Shown here: positions 6,498 through 15,518 of the stretch, one piece after another
How the letters are laid out: the number at the start of each line of letters is the position of its first letter
Position numbering within the stretch: the stretch's first letter is position 1
Source of the DNA: Thiodiazotropha sp050305635
Lineage (GTDB): Bacteria > Pseudomonadota > Gammaproteobacteria > Chromatiales > Chromatiaceae
Assembly (NCBI GenBank): GCA_050305635.1
Contig: JBNLFS010000111.1
Span: 16,176-80,175, forward strand
DNA: 64,000 nucleotides
Reading direction: 5' to 3'
Translations under genes and position numbers: made by a program
Notes under the pieces: model-generated
Database searches by the model: none
What the model saw: only the letters and a program-made list of their open reading frames with translations
What the model was told of the DNA's origin: nothing

Positions 6498-8585
6498 ATG
6501 AAATATCGGATAGTTAGAGGTTTGTTGGGATGCGCGCTCCTGTTGGCCGTGTCCAGTTCTTCCTGGGCCAGCCGGCAACTTGTGCCGATTGAAGAGCTTC
6601 AGTCGACCCCGGAGCAGCAGCAGACCGCCAGTGTCATCGTCAAAGTCATCGAAAAATACCATTATAAAGATGTGGCTTTGGATGACGCCATGTCCAACTC
6701 GATCCTGCAGCGTTATTTCGACGAACTGGATCCAAACCGCACCTTTTTCCTCGCCAGTGATATTGCTCAGTTTTCCAACTACCGGGACAAACTGGATGAC
6801 TACCTGAAAAACGCCCGCATTGATCCCGCTTTTGAGATCTTCCGTCTCTATCGCACGCGGGTCAGCGAGGCCGTAAATCATGCCATCGAACTGGTTGACG
6901 GGAAGTTTGACTTTACCCTCGATGAAACCTACGTGTTCGAGCGTAAGGACGAGCCCTGGGCACAGACCCGGGCCGAACTGGATGATGTCTGGCGTAAACG
7001 GGTCAAGAACGACTTCCTCAATCTGCGACTGATGGACAAGCCGGATGATGAAATCCGTGAGACGCTCAAGAACCGCTACGAGCGCTTGCTCAGCCGGGTT
7101 GAGCAGTTCAACAGTAACGACATCTTTCAGGCGTTCATCAACGCCTATACTCTGAGCCTGGAACCGCATACCAGCTACATGTCGCCCAGTACCTCGGAAA
7201 ATTTCGATATCAGTATGAGCCTTTCCCTGGAGGGCATAGGCGCGGTTCTTAAGGACGAGGACGGTTATACCGTGGTGCAGAAAACCATCATCGGCGGACC
7301 GGCTGAACAGAGCAACCTGCTGCACGCCGGGGACCAGATCGTCGGCGTCGGCCAGGGACTCGAAGGGAAAGTTCAGGATATCGTCGGATGGCGACTGCAG
7401 GATGTGGTGGAGCAGATACGCGGTCCCAAGGGTTCCGTGGTACAGCTCGAAGTGCTGCCCAAAGGCGATAGCGCCAAGCGCAAGACCATCACCCTGGTCC
7501 GTAACAAGATCAAACTCGAAGAGCAGGCGGCGAAGAGCTATATCATCGAGGATCTCGACGGCATGGAGAACTACCGTATCGGGGTGATCGAAGTACCCAC
7601 TTTTTACAGAGATTTCGCCGCGGAGGCACGGGGTGAAGAGGATTTTCGAAGCACTACGCGGGATGTTCGCAACCTGCTGGTGGAGCTGAAAAGCCAGGGT
7701 GTCAACGGTATCGTGATCGATCTGCGGGAGAACGGGGGCGGGTCTCTCTCCGAAGCGACCGAGCTGACCGGCCTGTTCATTGATTCCGGACCCGTAGTCC
7801 AGATCAAGGATGCGTTCGGCAAGATCGAAGTGGAACAGGATCCGGATAAGGATATCGCCTACGATGGACCGTTGGCAGTACTCGTCGATCGCAACAGCGC
7901 CTCCGCCTCCGAGATTTTTGCCGGCGCCATCCAGGACTACAAACGGGGTATCGTGATCGGCGAACCCACCTTTGGCAAAGGTACGGTGCAGACACTGGTC
8001 GATCTGGGGCGGTTCGTACCTGGGCGTAACAAGGATCTGGGTCGGCTGCGACTGACCATGGCTCAGTTTTTCAGAATCAATGGCGGCAGCACTCAGCATC
8101 GGGGTGTGGTACCCGACATTCAGTTTCCGACTGCTCAGTTTTCCCAGGATTATGGTGAGCGTTCACTGGACAATGCTTTGCCCTGGGCGCATATCGATCC
8201 GGCAAACTTCATGATCAAGGGGCCTGAAACCTCATCTTCGTTGATCGAACATCATCAGCACCGTATTGAAAAGGATCCCGGGTTTGAGATGCTGATTGAT
8301 GAGGAGAAACGCTTCTCCGAACTGGATAAGCGCAAAGAGGTGAGTCTGTTGGAGAAAAAACGCCGTAATGAATGGGATGACCGGGAGCATGAGCGGTTGC
8401 TGCACAAGAACCGGTTCCGTGTCTCACAGGGTATGACCGCCCTGAAAACCTCGGAGCCAGCGGATTTGACCGATGATCCTGACGAGGTGGAGAAAGAGGC
8501 GACTCACCGTATCGAACTCAACGAAGCCGCGAGGATCCTGGTGGATTCGATTCGTTCCAAAGCACCCCTCGCGGTCATGCGCTGA
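6498..8585 (+). CDS. prc: Carboxy-terminal processing (tail-specific) protease Prc
   Basis: Periplasmic serine protease that trims or degrades proteins from non-polar C-termini and affects peptidoglycan hydrolase turnover. The 695-residue reading from ATG 6498 begins with a signal peptide (hydrophobic core GLLGCALLLAV, cleavage after SSSWA). An N-terminal helical region is followed by a PDZ domain at about 230-320, the S41 peptidase core, and a charged C-terminal DUF3340-type region. The Ser-Lys dyad is seen as NSASASE with Ser about 469 and FGKGT with Lys about 494, at the 25-residue spacing of E. coli Prc. The start at 6498 is preferred over TTG 6435 because it has AGGT upstream and puts the signal peptide at the terminus. 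Confidence 0.95.
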   Translation: MKYRIVRGLLGCALLLAVSSSSWASRQLVPIEELQSTPEQQQTASVIVKVIEKYHYKDVALDDAMSNSILQRYFDELDPNRTFFLASDIAQFSNYRDKLDDYLKNARIDPAFEIFRLYRTRVSEAVNHAIELVDGKFDFTLDETYVFERKDEPWAQTRAELDDVWRKRVKNDFLNLRLMDKPDDEIRETLKNRYERLLSRVEQFNSNDIFQAFINAYTLSLEPHTSYMSPSTSENFDISMSLSLEGIGAVLKDEDGYTVVQKTIIGGPAEQSNLLHAGDQIVGVGQGLEGKVQDIVGWRLQDVVEQIRGPKGSVVQLEVLPKGDSAKRKTITLVRNKIKLEEQAAKSYIIEDLDGMENYRIGVIEVPTFYRDFAAEARGEEDFRSTTRDVRNLLVELKSQGVNGIVIDLRENGGGSLSEATELTGLFIDSGPVVQIKDAFGKIEVEQDPDKDIAYDGPLAVLVDRNSASASEIFAGAIQDYKRGIVIGEPTFGKGTVQTLVDLGRFVPGRNKDLGRLRLTMAQFFRINGGSTQHRGVVPDIQFPTAQFSQDYGERSLDNALPWAHIDPANFMIKGPETSSSLIEHHQHRIEKDPGFEMLIDEEKRFSELDKRKEVSLLEKKRRNEWDDREHERLLHKNRFRVSQGMTALKTSEPADLTDDPDEVEKEATHRIELNEAARILVDSIRSKAPLAVMR

Positions 8586-8888
8586 AGAACCTGCCGGATC
8601 AGGCCCAGGGACTGGGCCTATCGAAAGGAATCCATTCCCAGTAAACTAATCCTATAATCCAACGAGCTCATGGCGCCTCACCGGCTTATCTACGGGTTCC
8701 TTGGATTCATAGATTGCTCATCCCGTTAAAATTGATCTGTTCGATGAGCAGCCTGCTGCTCAGGTATTGCATCAGAAGCATCATGAATGCTTCTTTAGCC
8801 GGTGTTTCAGAACAGGGAGTCCCACGGGTTGTGATCCCATGACCATCTGTTTGGTCATCCGGCATCCTACGAACAGGGTTGAATCAAC
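8586..8888. other. Non-coding gap with two hairpins between prc and gshA
   Basis: This 303-base stretch holds no convincing gene. A perfect 8-bp stem AGGCCCAG / CTGGGCCT with loop GGA (8601-8619) follows the prc stop by 15 bases and is the likely transcript end. A second 7-bp stem GAAGCAT / ATGCTTC with loop CATGA (8775-8793), followed by TTTA, lies about 100 bases before gshA. No clear promoter or riboswitch could be recognised. Confidence 0.45.
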
Positions 8889-10496
8889 TTGTACTCAACA
8901 CTTCACAAACGTCTGCACAGCTTCAGCCAGGCCGACCGTCTCGGATTACTTAAAGGTGGTCTGATCGGTCTGGAAAAGGAGGGGCTGAGAGTCTCGCCCA
9001 AGGGCTGCATATCCCAAAAGCCCCATCCCGAGGCACTCGGTTCGCCATTGACGAACCGGTATATCACCACGGACTACTCCGAGGCGCTCACCGAGATCAT
9101 TACGCCTCCCTCGGGTGATCGGGCCGAAGTGCTGAATTTCCTGTTTGAGGCACACCATTTTTTGCACCGTCACCTGGAGGATGAGATTCTCTGGTCCGCG
9201 AGCATGCCCTGTGTGGTGGAGGGGGATGGCCGAATTCCCATCGCCCAGTACGGAAGCTCCAACGCCGGGCTGATGAAGACCGTGTATCGCCGCGGTCTGG
9301 GGCACCGTTATGGTCGGGTGATGCAGGTCATTGCAGGCGTCCACTTTAACTATTCCCTGCCACAGGATTTCTGGGATTTCTTCCAGCAACTCGAAGGTGA
9401 TCCGGGAAGCAGCCGGAATTTCATTTCCGAGTCCTATTTCAGCATGTTGCGCAACCTGCAGCGGATCGGGTGGCTGATCCCCTACCTGTTCGGCGCCTCC
9501 CCCGCGGTCTGCAAGTCGTTTCTGGGTGGACGTCCGACTTCCCTGCAAGAGTTCGATCCGCATACCTATTACGCCCCCTATGCGACCTCATTACGCATGG
9601 GGGATATCGGTTATCAGAACAGCAAGGAGCAGGGCACCGGCATCAAAGCCTGCTACGACTGCCTCAATGCCTACATCGAAACCCTGTCCCGGGCCATCGA
9701 AACACCCTGTCCGATCTACCAGGCGATCGGTGTTAAGGTGGATGGTGTCTATGAGCAGTTGAACGCAAACATCCTGCAGATTGAAAACGAGTACTACAGT
9801 ACCGTACGACCCAAGCAGATCCCCGAGATGATGGAAAAGCCCATCCACGCACTGCAGAGGCGGGGGGTCCGGTATCTGGAACTTCGCTCCCTGGACGTGA
9901 ATCCCTTTCATCCCCTGGGTATCGCTGAAGAGCAGGTGCACTTCATCGAAGCCCTGATGTTGTTCTCAGTGCTGCATGAGAGTCCTTCGATCAATGTGGC
10001 AGAACAGCATGCCATCGACTGGAACGAACTGGCGGCGGCCCACAATGGCCGGGACCCCGATCTGAAACTGCGTCGCCTGGACCGGGACTGTTCGCTGCGG
10101 GAGTGGGGATTGGAGATTTGCGAAGAGTTGATGCCCCTGTGTGAAATCCTTGATCAGGGCCGGGCTCACAAGCCATATACACACAGCCTGATGCTGCAGA
10201 AACAGAAGCTGGCGGACGCTGATCTGACGCCTTCCGCGCAGATGCTGGCAGAGATGCGCAGTCGGGGGGAAAGCTTTTTTGAGTTCGCGCACCGCATCTC
10301 AAAACAGCATCGGCACCATTTCACCCACCAGGCGGGTTCGCAGGCGGTCCAACAGCTCCTGTTTCAGGAAGCGGAGGACTCCCGACGCCGGCAAAAACAA
10401 ATCGAGGCTTCTGACGCGATCAGCTTCGACGAGTTCCTGGAGCGCTATTTCGCGCAGCAGATCGATCCTCACCAGGCCATGGAGCTATCCCGATAG
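8889..10496 (+). CDS. gshA: Glutamate--cysteine ligase
   Basis: ATP-dependent enzyme that makes gamma-glutamylcysteine, the first step of glutathione synthesis. The 535-residue length fits the gammaproteobacterial type 1 family (E. coli 518). Family signatures are GLEKEGLRV near residue 27, the block TDYSEALTEIITPP near 60, GVHFNYSLP near 155 and RYLELRSLDVNPF near 330. The start is TTG at 8889 with AGGG about nine bases upstream; no in-frame ATG lies nearby. gshB is not in the window, so this gene stands alone between prc and metZ. Confidence 0.95.
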   Translation: MYSTLHKRLHSFSQADRLGLLKGGLIGLEKEGLRVSPKGCISQKPHPEALGSPLTNRYITTDYSEALTEIITPPSGDRAEVLNFLFEAHHFLHRHLEDEILWSASMPCVVEGDGRIPIAQYGSSNAGLMKTVYRRGLGHRYGRVMQVIAGVHFNYSLPQDFWDFFQQLEGDPGSSRNFISESYFSMLRNLQRIGWLIPYLFGASPAVCKSFLGGRPTSLQEFDPHTYYAPYATSLRMGDIGYQNSKEQGTGIKACYDCLNAYIETLSRAIETPCPIYQAIGVKVDGVYEQLNANILQIENEYYSTVRPKQIPEMMEKPIHALQRRGVRYLELRSLDVNPFHPLGIAEEQVHFIEALMLFSVLHESPSINVAEQHAIDWNELAAAHNGRDPDLKLRRLDRDCSLREWGLEICEELMPLCEILDQGRAHKPYTHSLMLQKQKLADADLTPSAQMLAEMRSRGESFFEFAHRISKQHRHHFTHQAGSQAVQQLLFQEAEDSRRRQKQIEASDAISFDEFLERYFAQQIDPHQAMELSR

Positions 10497-10571
10497 CCTC
10501 GAGATGGACTACGGGTGGATGATCCGCACTCGAATCAACACTTAACAAACCCTTGCCCCGTATCCGGTTGA

Positions 10572-10585
10572 CACCCCTTGGGGTG
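10572..10585 (+). terminator. Hairpin downstream of gshA
   Basis: Palindrome CACCCCTTGGGGTG, giving a CACCC / GGGTG stem with a CTTG loop, 76 bases after the gshA stop and 174 bases before metZ. No T-run follows. The rest of the 262-base gap shows no recognisable SAM or SAH riboswitch or MetJ-like site. Confidence 0.35.
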
Positions 10586-10758
10586 AAATCAGCGGGCGAT
10601 GTTGTTTGTGATGAAGCTGTGTCCATCTCAGTTTATGATGGGCGTTTCGTGTTCCGGGCCGGCTTTGTGCCTGGATAAGATTCGTGCCAAATGCCGGGTA
10701 GCATGAACTGGTCATTTGGTCCAGACACTGATAACCATTAGAACATGAGGATAATAGC

Positions 10759-11949
10759 ATGGAGGAGTATCAAGACCCGGGACCGGGATTCGATACCCTG
10801 GCCATTCGCAGTGGCCACCACCGTACTCCGGAAGGGGAACATGGCGAACCGATCTTTACCACATCCAGTTTCGTGTTCAGCAGCGCCGCGGAGGCGGCCG
10901 CACGATTCAGCGGTGATGAACCCGGCAATATCTATGCCCGTTTCACCAACCCTACGGTGCGCATGTTCGAACAGCGCCTGGCAGCCCTTGAAGGCGGGGA
11001 GCGCTGTGTTGCCACGGCCTCTGGCATGTCAGCGATTCTTGCGACCTGCATGGGGGTTTTACGTGCCGGTGATCACTTGGTTTCCTCGCGCAGTATTTTC
11101 GGCAGCACGACAATTCTGTTCGACAAGTACCTGGCCCGCTTCGGTATTGAAACCAGCTACGTGCCGCTGGACGATTTTCACGCCTGGGAATCGGCGATCC
11201 GTCCCAATACCAAACTGCTGTTCCTGGAGACCCCGTCCAATCCCCTGACCGAAATTGCCGACATCCGGAAACTGGCAGATCTGGCCCATGCCCATCAGGC
11301 GCATCTGGTGGTGGATAACTGCTTTTGTACGCCGGCATTGCAACAACCATTGAGTCTGGGTGCTGATATCGTGGTTCACTCCGCAACCAAGTACCTGGAC
11401 GGGCAGGGTCGTTGTCTCGGGGGGGCGGTAGTGGGCAGCGAATCCCTGGTCGGTGAGGAGGTGTTTGGCGTATTGAGAACCGCGGGACCCACCATGAGTC
11501 CGTTCAATGCCTGGGTGTTTCTGAAAGGGCTCGAGACCCTGAATCTGCGCATGCAGGCCCACTCACGTAATGCACAGCAATTGGCGGAGTGGCTGGAGCA
11601 GCATCCCCGGGTCGATCGGGTCTATTATCCCGGTCTGTCCAGTCATCCGCAGAATGATCTGGCCCTCCAGCAGCAGAAGGCTCCGGGCGGCATTCTGGCT
11701 TTCGACGTCAAGGGCGGTCAGACCGCAGCCTGGCGGGTGGTGGACGAAACCCGCATGCTCTCGATCACGGCGAATCTGGGCGATGTGAAGACCACCATCA
11801 CCCATCCGGCTACCACCACCCATGGTCGATTGACGGCGGAGCAGCGCAGCGAGGTGGGGATTGGAAACGGTTTGATCCGGATTGCCGTGGGGTTGGAGAC
11901 TCTGTCGGATATCAAGCGGGATCTGTCTCGGGGTCTGGACAGTTTGTAA
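10759..11949 (+). CDS. metZ: O-succinylhomoserine sulfhydrylase
   Basis: PLP enzyme of the Cys/Met metabolism family that makes homocysteine directly from O-succinylhomoserine and sulfide. It is 396 residues long. The PLP lysine is in HSATKYLDGQGR (Lys about 211), and NIYARFTNPTVRMFE near residue 57 and VVDNCFCTP near 185 are characteristic of MetZ rather than cystathionine gamma-synthase or MetY. The start is ATG at 10759 with GAGG ten bases upstream. In many proteobacteria metZ follows purF; here it is a single gene, so its regulation must be local. Distinguishing O-succinyl from O-acetyl substrate from sequence alone is not fully secure. Confidence 0.9.
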   Translation: MEEYQDPGPGFDTLAIRSGHHRTPEGEHGEPIFTTSSFVFSSAAEAAARFSGDEPGNIYARFTNPTVRMFEQRLAALEGGERCVATASGMSAILATCMGVLRAGDHLVSSRSIFGSTTILFDKYLARFGIETSYVPLDDFHAWESAIRPNTKLLFLETPSNPLTEIADIRKLADLAHAHQAHLVVDNCFCTPALQQPLSLGADIVVHSATKYLDGQGRCLGGAVVGSESLVGEEVFGVLRTAGPTMSPFNAWVFLKGLETLNLRMQAHSRNAQQLAEWLEQHPRVDRVYYPGLSSHPQNDLALQQQKAPGGILAFDVKGGQTAAWRVVDETRMLSITANLGDVKTTITHPATTTHGRLTAEQRSEVGIGNGLIRIAVGLETLSDIKRDLSRGLDSL

Positions 11950-12011
11950 AGCGCGTCGACTGATCGAGATTAGGCTGCTGGTAAGACGACGGCTAATGGC
12001 CGTAGGCTGTG

Positions 12012-12365
12012 TTACTGTCCAACCCGAGTGAAATCAGTGCCGGTTTTGAGTCCGAAGACCGTTTCCAGATCAAACTCCCGTATCAGTTGATCTCCGGCGT
12101 CCAGGCCGAACTGGCGCTGGACTTCTCCAAGCAGGAGTCTAACGGCATTACGGTTATAACCACTGCCGAAACTGATCTGCTGGCGGATGATGTCGCGTGC
12201 TTTGTCGAGGGTCATGCGCGGATTGATAACCTCTGTGATGTGTGTAAACAGGTTTTGGTAGTTGTGAAGATGCTCCCGGATACCGGTGCCGAATCGTCTA
12301 CAGGTCACTACACTAACATATTTGCCAGTGCTACCCGCTAAACTGCAGGGTACTGGGCAACACAT
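12012..12365 (-). CDS. Conserved-looking small protein, function unknown
   Basis: A frame of up to 117 residues, convergent with metZ. The C-terminal part looks like a real folded helical domain, with segments NPRMTLDKARDIIRQQISFG and NAVRLLLGEVQRQFGLDA followed by LIREFDLE, and codon third positions fit a genuine gene. I believe similar small proteins occur in Chromatiales but I cannot name a family. The start is uncertain: ATG 12365 gives a Cys-rich leader, while GTG 12308 gives about 98 residues and fits the compact domain; neither has a good ribosome-binding site. The opposite-strand frame over 12009-12341 is regarded as a shadow. Confidence 0.5.
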   Translation of the reverse strand: MCCPVPCSLAGSTGKYVSVVTCRRFGTGIREHLHNYQNLFTHITEVINPRMTLDKARDIIRQQISFGSGYNRNAVRLLLGEVQRQFGLDAGDQLIREFDLETVFGLKTGTDFTRVGQ

Positions 12366-12524
12366 TTTTCAGGGGTATTGTTACAATCGAACCCAGTAAC
12401 CTCCAGGGGTGGGTCTCGGCCGGTCGGTTGACGCGTCTGCTCTGAGATCCGCAGGTTTCAATAAGCCGAAACCGAGGCAGTCGCCCCTGGATGTCAGTTC
12501 CGGGTTCATCCACAATTCAGGTTA

Positions 12525-12848
12525 ATGATTATGGATCGCGAGGCACTCGAAAGCATGCTCGATCGGGGCATGGACAACCCCCTGCTGTGCTATACCCTGG
12601 GTACCCTGTGTCTGCAACAGGATGATCCGCACAATGCGGTGTTGCATCTGCAGCGCGCCCTGGAACAGGACGATCAGCATTCCGCCAGCTGGAAACACTA
12701 CGGTAAGGCGCTGACCGCATTGAACCGGACCGAAGAGGCACGGCAGGCCTGGCAACGTGGCATCGCGGTAGCCGAGGCGAAAGGTGATGTACAGGCGGTC
12801 AAGGAGATGCGGGTGTTTCTCAAGCGTCTTGATAAAAACAACACATGA
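12525..12848 (+). CDS. Small tetratricopeptide-repeat protein
   Basis: A 107-residue soluble protein with two to three TPR-like helical pairs: PLLCYTLGTLCLQQDDPHNA at about residues 18-38 and SASWKHYGKALTALNRTEEA at about 53-73, then a C-terminal helix. The start could be ATG 12525 or ATG 12531; AGG precedes the first closely and the second at a more usual distance. It lies 15 bases upstream of hemF and is probably co-transcribed with it. TPR modules mediate protein contacts; no partner can be named. Confidence 0.75.
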   Translation: MIMDREALESMLDRGMDNPLLCYTLGTLCLQQDDPHNAVLHLQRALEQDDQHSASWKHYGKALTALNRTEEARQAWQRGIAVAEAKGDVQAVKEMRVFLKRLDKNNT

Positions 12849-12863
12849 CGCGAGAGGTGTGCC

Positions 12864-13784
12864 ATGGACACTCCGGACAAAGCCAAAGTCAAACACTATC
12901 TGTTGAATCTGCAGCAGACGATCTGCTGTGGACTGGAAGAGGAGGACGGTCAGGAGCGGTTCCTCATCGACAGTTGGCAACGGGAACCCGGTGAACGGCT
13001 GCAGGGTGGCGGTATCAGTTCGGTGCTCGATGGGGGGGTGGTGTTCGAACAGGCAGGGGTCAACTTCTCTCATGTCATGGGCGACCAGCTACCCGGATCC
13101 GCAACGGCCCACCGGCCCGAGTTGGCCGGTCGCAGCTTCGAGGCCATGGGGGTGTCCCTGGTGATCCATCCGCGCAATCCCTATGTTCCCACCTCACACG
13201 CCAACCTGCGCTTTTTCGTCGCGGAGAAGCAGGACGAGCCACCGGTGTGGTGGTTTGGCGGCGGTTTCGACCTCACCCCCTACTACGGTTATGACGAGGA
13301 TTGCCGGCATTGGCACCGGGTCGCAAAGGAGGCCTGCCAGCCCTTCGGTGAGGCGGTCTATCCCCGTTTCAAGAAGTGGTGCGACGAATATTTCTACCTC
13401 AGGCACCGGGCGGAACCCCGGGGTATCGGCGGGCTGTTTTTCGATGACCTCAACGAATGGGGTTTCGAAACCAGTTTCGAGTTTCTGCAAAGTGTGGGAG
13501 ATCGCTACCTGACCGCCTACCTTCCGATCGTGAAACGTCGTCGGGACACGACTTATGGCGAGCGGGAACGGGACTTTCAACTCTACCGGCGGGGCCGTTA
13601 CGTGGAATTCAATCTGGTCTATGACCGGGGCACCCTGTTCGGGCTGCAATCGGGCGGCCGAACCGAGTCCATACTGATGTCTCTGCCGCCACTGGTGAAA
13701 TGGCGCTACAACTGGAAGCCTGAGTCCGGAACCGAGGAAGCGCGTCTGTATGAACACTACCTGCAACCCCGTGATTGGGTTTGA
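12864..13784 (+). CDS. hemF: Oxygen-dependent coproporphyrinogen III oxidase
   Basis: Aerobic heme-synthesis enzyme that decarboxylates two propionates of coproporphyrinogen III. The 306-residue length is normal. Hallmarks are GGGISSVLDGGVVFEQAGVN near residue 48, the block VWWFGGGFDLTPYY near 128, RGIGGLFFDDLNEWG near 190 and a C-terminal VKWRYNW. The start is ATG with GAGAGG upstream. Its position between a TPR gene and a DUF938 methyltransferase suggests a short operon from 12525 to 14408. The presence of HemF implies that the organism lives with oxygen at least part of the time. Confidence 0.96.
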   Translation: MDTPDKAKVKHYLLNLQQTICCGLEEEDGQERFLIDSWQREPGERLQGGGISSVLDGGVVFEQAGVNFSHVMGDQLPGSATAHRPELAGRSFEAMGVSLVIHPRNPYVPTSHANLRFFVAEKQDEPPVWWFGGGFDLTPYYGYDEDCRHWHRVAKEACQPFGEAVYPRFKKWCDEYFYLRHRAEPRGIGGLFFDDLNEWGFETSFEFLQSVGDRYLTAYLPIVKRRRDTTYGERERDFQLYRRGRYVEFNLVYDRGTLFGLQSGGRTESILMSLPPLVKWRYNWKPESGTEEARLYEHYLQPRDWV

Positions 13785-13814
13785 GCGCACCGACTTATAG
13801 GACACTCCACGAGT

Positions 13815-14408
13815 ATGAAACCCTTTTCCGAGGCCTGCGAGGAGAACAAGCAACCCATCCTCCAGGTGATCCATCCACTGTTCCAGGCAGTCCGCTCACT
13901 CCTGGAGATCGGTAGTGGCACCGGTCAGCATGCCGTTCACTTCGCTGCCGCCATGCCTGGGCTGACCTGGCAAACCAGCGATTGTGCGGAGAACCTTCCC
14001 GGTATCCGCGCCTGGCGGGCGGAAGCGGGCCTGGATAACCTGCCTGAGCCCATAGAACTGGATGTGCAGGGGCGCTGGCCCGAGCAGACATTCGAAGCGG
14101 TATTCAGCGCCAACACCACCCACATCATGTCCTGGCCCCAAGTCGAAGCGATGTTTCAGGGGATTGGCCGGATTCTTCAACCCGGTGGAGTTTTTGCTCT
14201 GTACGGCCCGTTCAATTACCGGGGAGACTACACCAGTGAGAGCAACCGCCGCTTTGATCAGTGGCTGCATGCCCGGGATTCCCAGAGCGGTATACGGGAT
14301 TTCGAGGCACTCGAAGCATTAGCCCTGGAGCAGGGGCTCAGCTTCTCGGCTGATATTGAGATGCCGGTGAACAACCGCATTCTGGTGTGGCGCCGACTGC
14401 CCGCCTGA
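13815..14408 (+). CDS. DUF938 family SAM-dependent methyltransferase-like protein
   Basis: A 197-residue class I methyltransferase fold of the DUF938 family. The SAM-binding motif is LLEIGSGTGQHAVHFA at about residues 30-45, the acidic second-strand position is TSDCAE, and the active-site neighbourhood is ANTTHIMSW near 98. The opening KPFSEACEENKQPIL, with the invariant NK-P-I element, is typical of this family. The start is ATG 13815, 30 bases after the hemF stop, so co-transcription is likely. The methyl acceptor is unknown. Confidence 0.88.
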   Translation: MKPFSEACEENKQPILQVIHPLFQAVRSLLEIGSGTGQHAVHFAAAMPGLTWQTSDCAENLPGIRAWRAEAGLDNLPEPIELDVQGRWPEQTFEAVFSANTTHIMSWPQVEAMFQGIGRILQPGGVFALYGPFNYRGDYTSESNRRFDQWLHARDSQSGIRDFEALEALALEQGLSFSADIEMPVNNRILVWRRLPA

Positions 14409-14523
14409 ATCGGGTTTTATTAATCCTCCGGGGTGTTCAGGCGCTGTTCAGTTATCCCTCCTTACACTTCCAACATAGCGGGTGTAAAGCCCGAATCAAA
14501 TCACTGGAAGCCAGGAGAATGCC

Positions 14524-15063
14524 ATGAAAACCACTGCCCTGATCAGCGCCACGCTTTTAATGAGTTTCACCCTTTCGGCGAACGCCGGACATCAGGATGG
14601 GTATCGCGATACCGCCAAGGTCATCGACGTGGAGCCGGTTTATCGCACCGTGCAGGTCACCGAGCCGGAACGCAGCTGCTGGGAAGAGGAGGTCGATCAC
14701 TACGTGCCCGGCGAGCGGCGTTATACCGGAACCGTACTCGGCGGCATCATCGGCGGGGTGGTGGCCAATTCGGTCAGCCGGGGTCGCGGCCGGGGCAAGG
14801 ATGCGGCCACCCTGGCCGGTACCCTGCTGGGTGGCGCCATCGGCCATGATCTGACCCGCACCGGCCATTCCGGTCGGGTCGTGACCTCCCGGGAACGCCA
14901 CTGCGAGGTGATCCAGCACACCTATGAAGAGGAGCGCTTGGAAGGCTATGATGTGACCTATCGGTACAAAGGACGGATTTTCCATACCTTCACCGAAGAG
15001 CATCCCGGGGAACGGATCCCAGTGAGTGTCAGTGTGCGTTCAGACTATGCACGCGGTCACTAA
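14524..15063 (+). CDS. Glycine-zipper (2TM) outer-membrane-type protein
   Basis: A 179-residue exported protein. A signal peptide occupies about residues 1-21 (cleavage after SANA). The glycine-zipper 2TM segment TVLGGIIGGVVANSVSRG at about 75-92 and TLAGTLLGGAIG at about 99-110 resembles the SlyB/Rickettsia 17 kDa antigen family, though there is no lipobox cysteine. The flanking charged regions include two cysteines (near residues 55 and 128) that could pair. AGGAG precedes the ATG. It stands upstream of the PepSY and two-component genes in the same direction with a 155-base gap. A role in envelope stability is likely by family; nothing more specific can be said. Confidence 0.82.
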   Translation: MKTTALISATLLMSFTLSANAGHQDGYRDTAKVIDVEPVYRTVQVTEPERSCWEEEVDHYVPGERRYTGTVLGGIIGGVVANSVSRGRGRGKDAATLAGTLLGGAIGHDLTRTGHSGRVVTSRERHCEVIQHTYEEERLEGYDVTYRYKGRIFHTFTEEHPGERIPVSVSVRSDYARGH

Positions 15064-15218
15064 GCCGAGTGATGGTTGGGACCTGCTGGGGAGGTGATCG
15101 CAATCCCCAGGTGAAAGGGGTATAAATCTGAGTATGCCGTGAAAACCGTCGCCACATCAGTGAACCGGGATTGCCTTCCGGTTCCGGGGACACAGCCGGG
15201 GTTTGAAAGTGAGACGTT

Positions 15219-15485
15219 ATGGGTAAGTGCAAACGAATCATCGTGATGATCGGGACATTGGCCGCCATGCTGCTGCCAATTGCGCAAGCAAATGCGCAGA
15301 TGAGTCTCGATCAGGCCGTTCAGCAGGCCAAGCAAAAGACCGGTGGGCGCGTGATTTCGGCGGAGACCCGCGATCAGGACGGGCGTCCTGTCTATAACAT
15401 CCGCATTTTGACCCAGGACGGTAAGGTTCGGCGTATGCAGATCCGTGCCGATGAAAAGGGTGGCGACAGCCGTTCCCGGCGTTGA
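15219..15485 (+). CDS. Small periplasmic PepSY domain protein
   Basis: An 88-residue exported protein: signal peptide at about 1-27 (cleavage after ANA), then one compact PepSY unit (MSLDQAVQQAKQKTGGRVIS, followed by YNIRILTQDGKVRRMQI). It lies 33 bases upstream of a response regulator gene and is probably in the same operon as the regulator and the sensor kinase. Small PepSY proteins next to PhoPQ-type two-component systems are common in gammaproteobacteria and may modulate or report to the sensor; that role is inference. Confidence 0.85.
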   Translation: MGKCKRIIVMIGTLAAMLLPIAQANAQMSLDQAVQQAKQKTGGRVISAETRDQDGRPVYNIRILTQDGKVRRMQIRADEKGGDSRSRR

Positions 15486-15518
15486 CGATCGCCTACCGGA
15501 TAAACAGGATAATTTGAA

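Noticed and set aside
6459..8099. 546-codon open frame on the minus strand opposite prc
   Set aside because: It mirrors the prc codon pattern, has low-complexity His/Gln-rich protein with no domain, and the plus strand has a full, motif-complete protease.
10497..10758. SAM/SAH riboswitch or MetJ box ahead of metZ
   Set aside because: No conserved riboswitch core or AGACGTCT-type repeats could be found by eye; only one short hairpin after gshA.
12009..12341. Plus-strand 110-codon frame opposite the unnamed gene
   Set aside because: The minus-strand frame has better codon use and a coherent helical domain; the plus frame ends are arbitrary.
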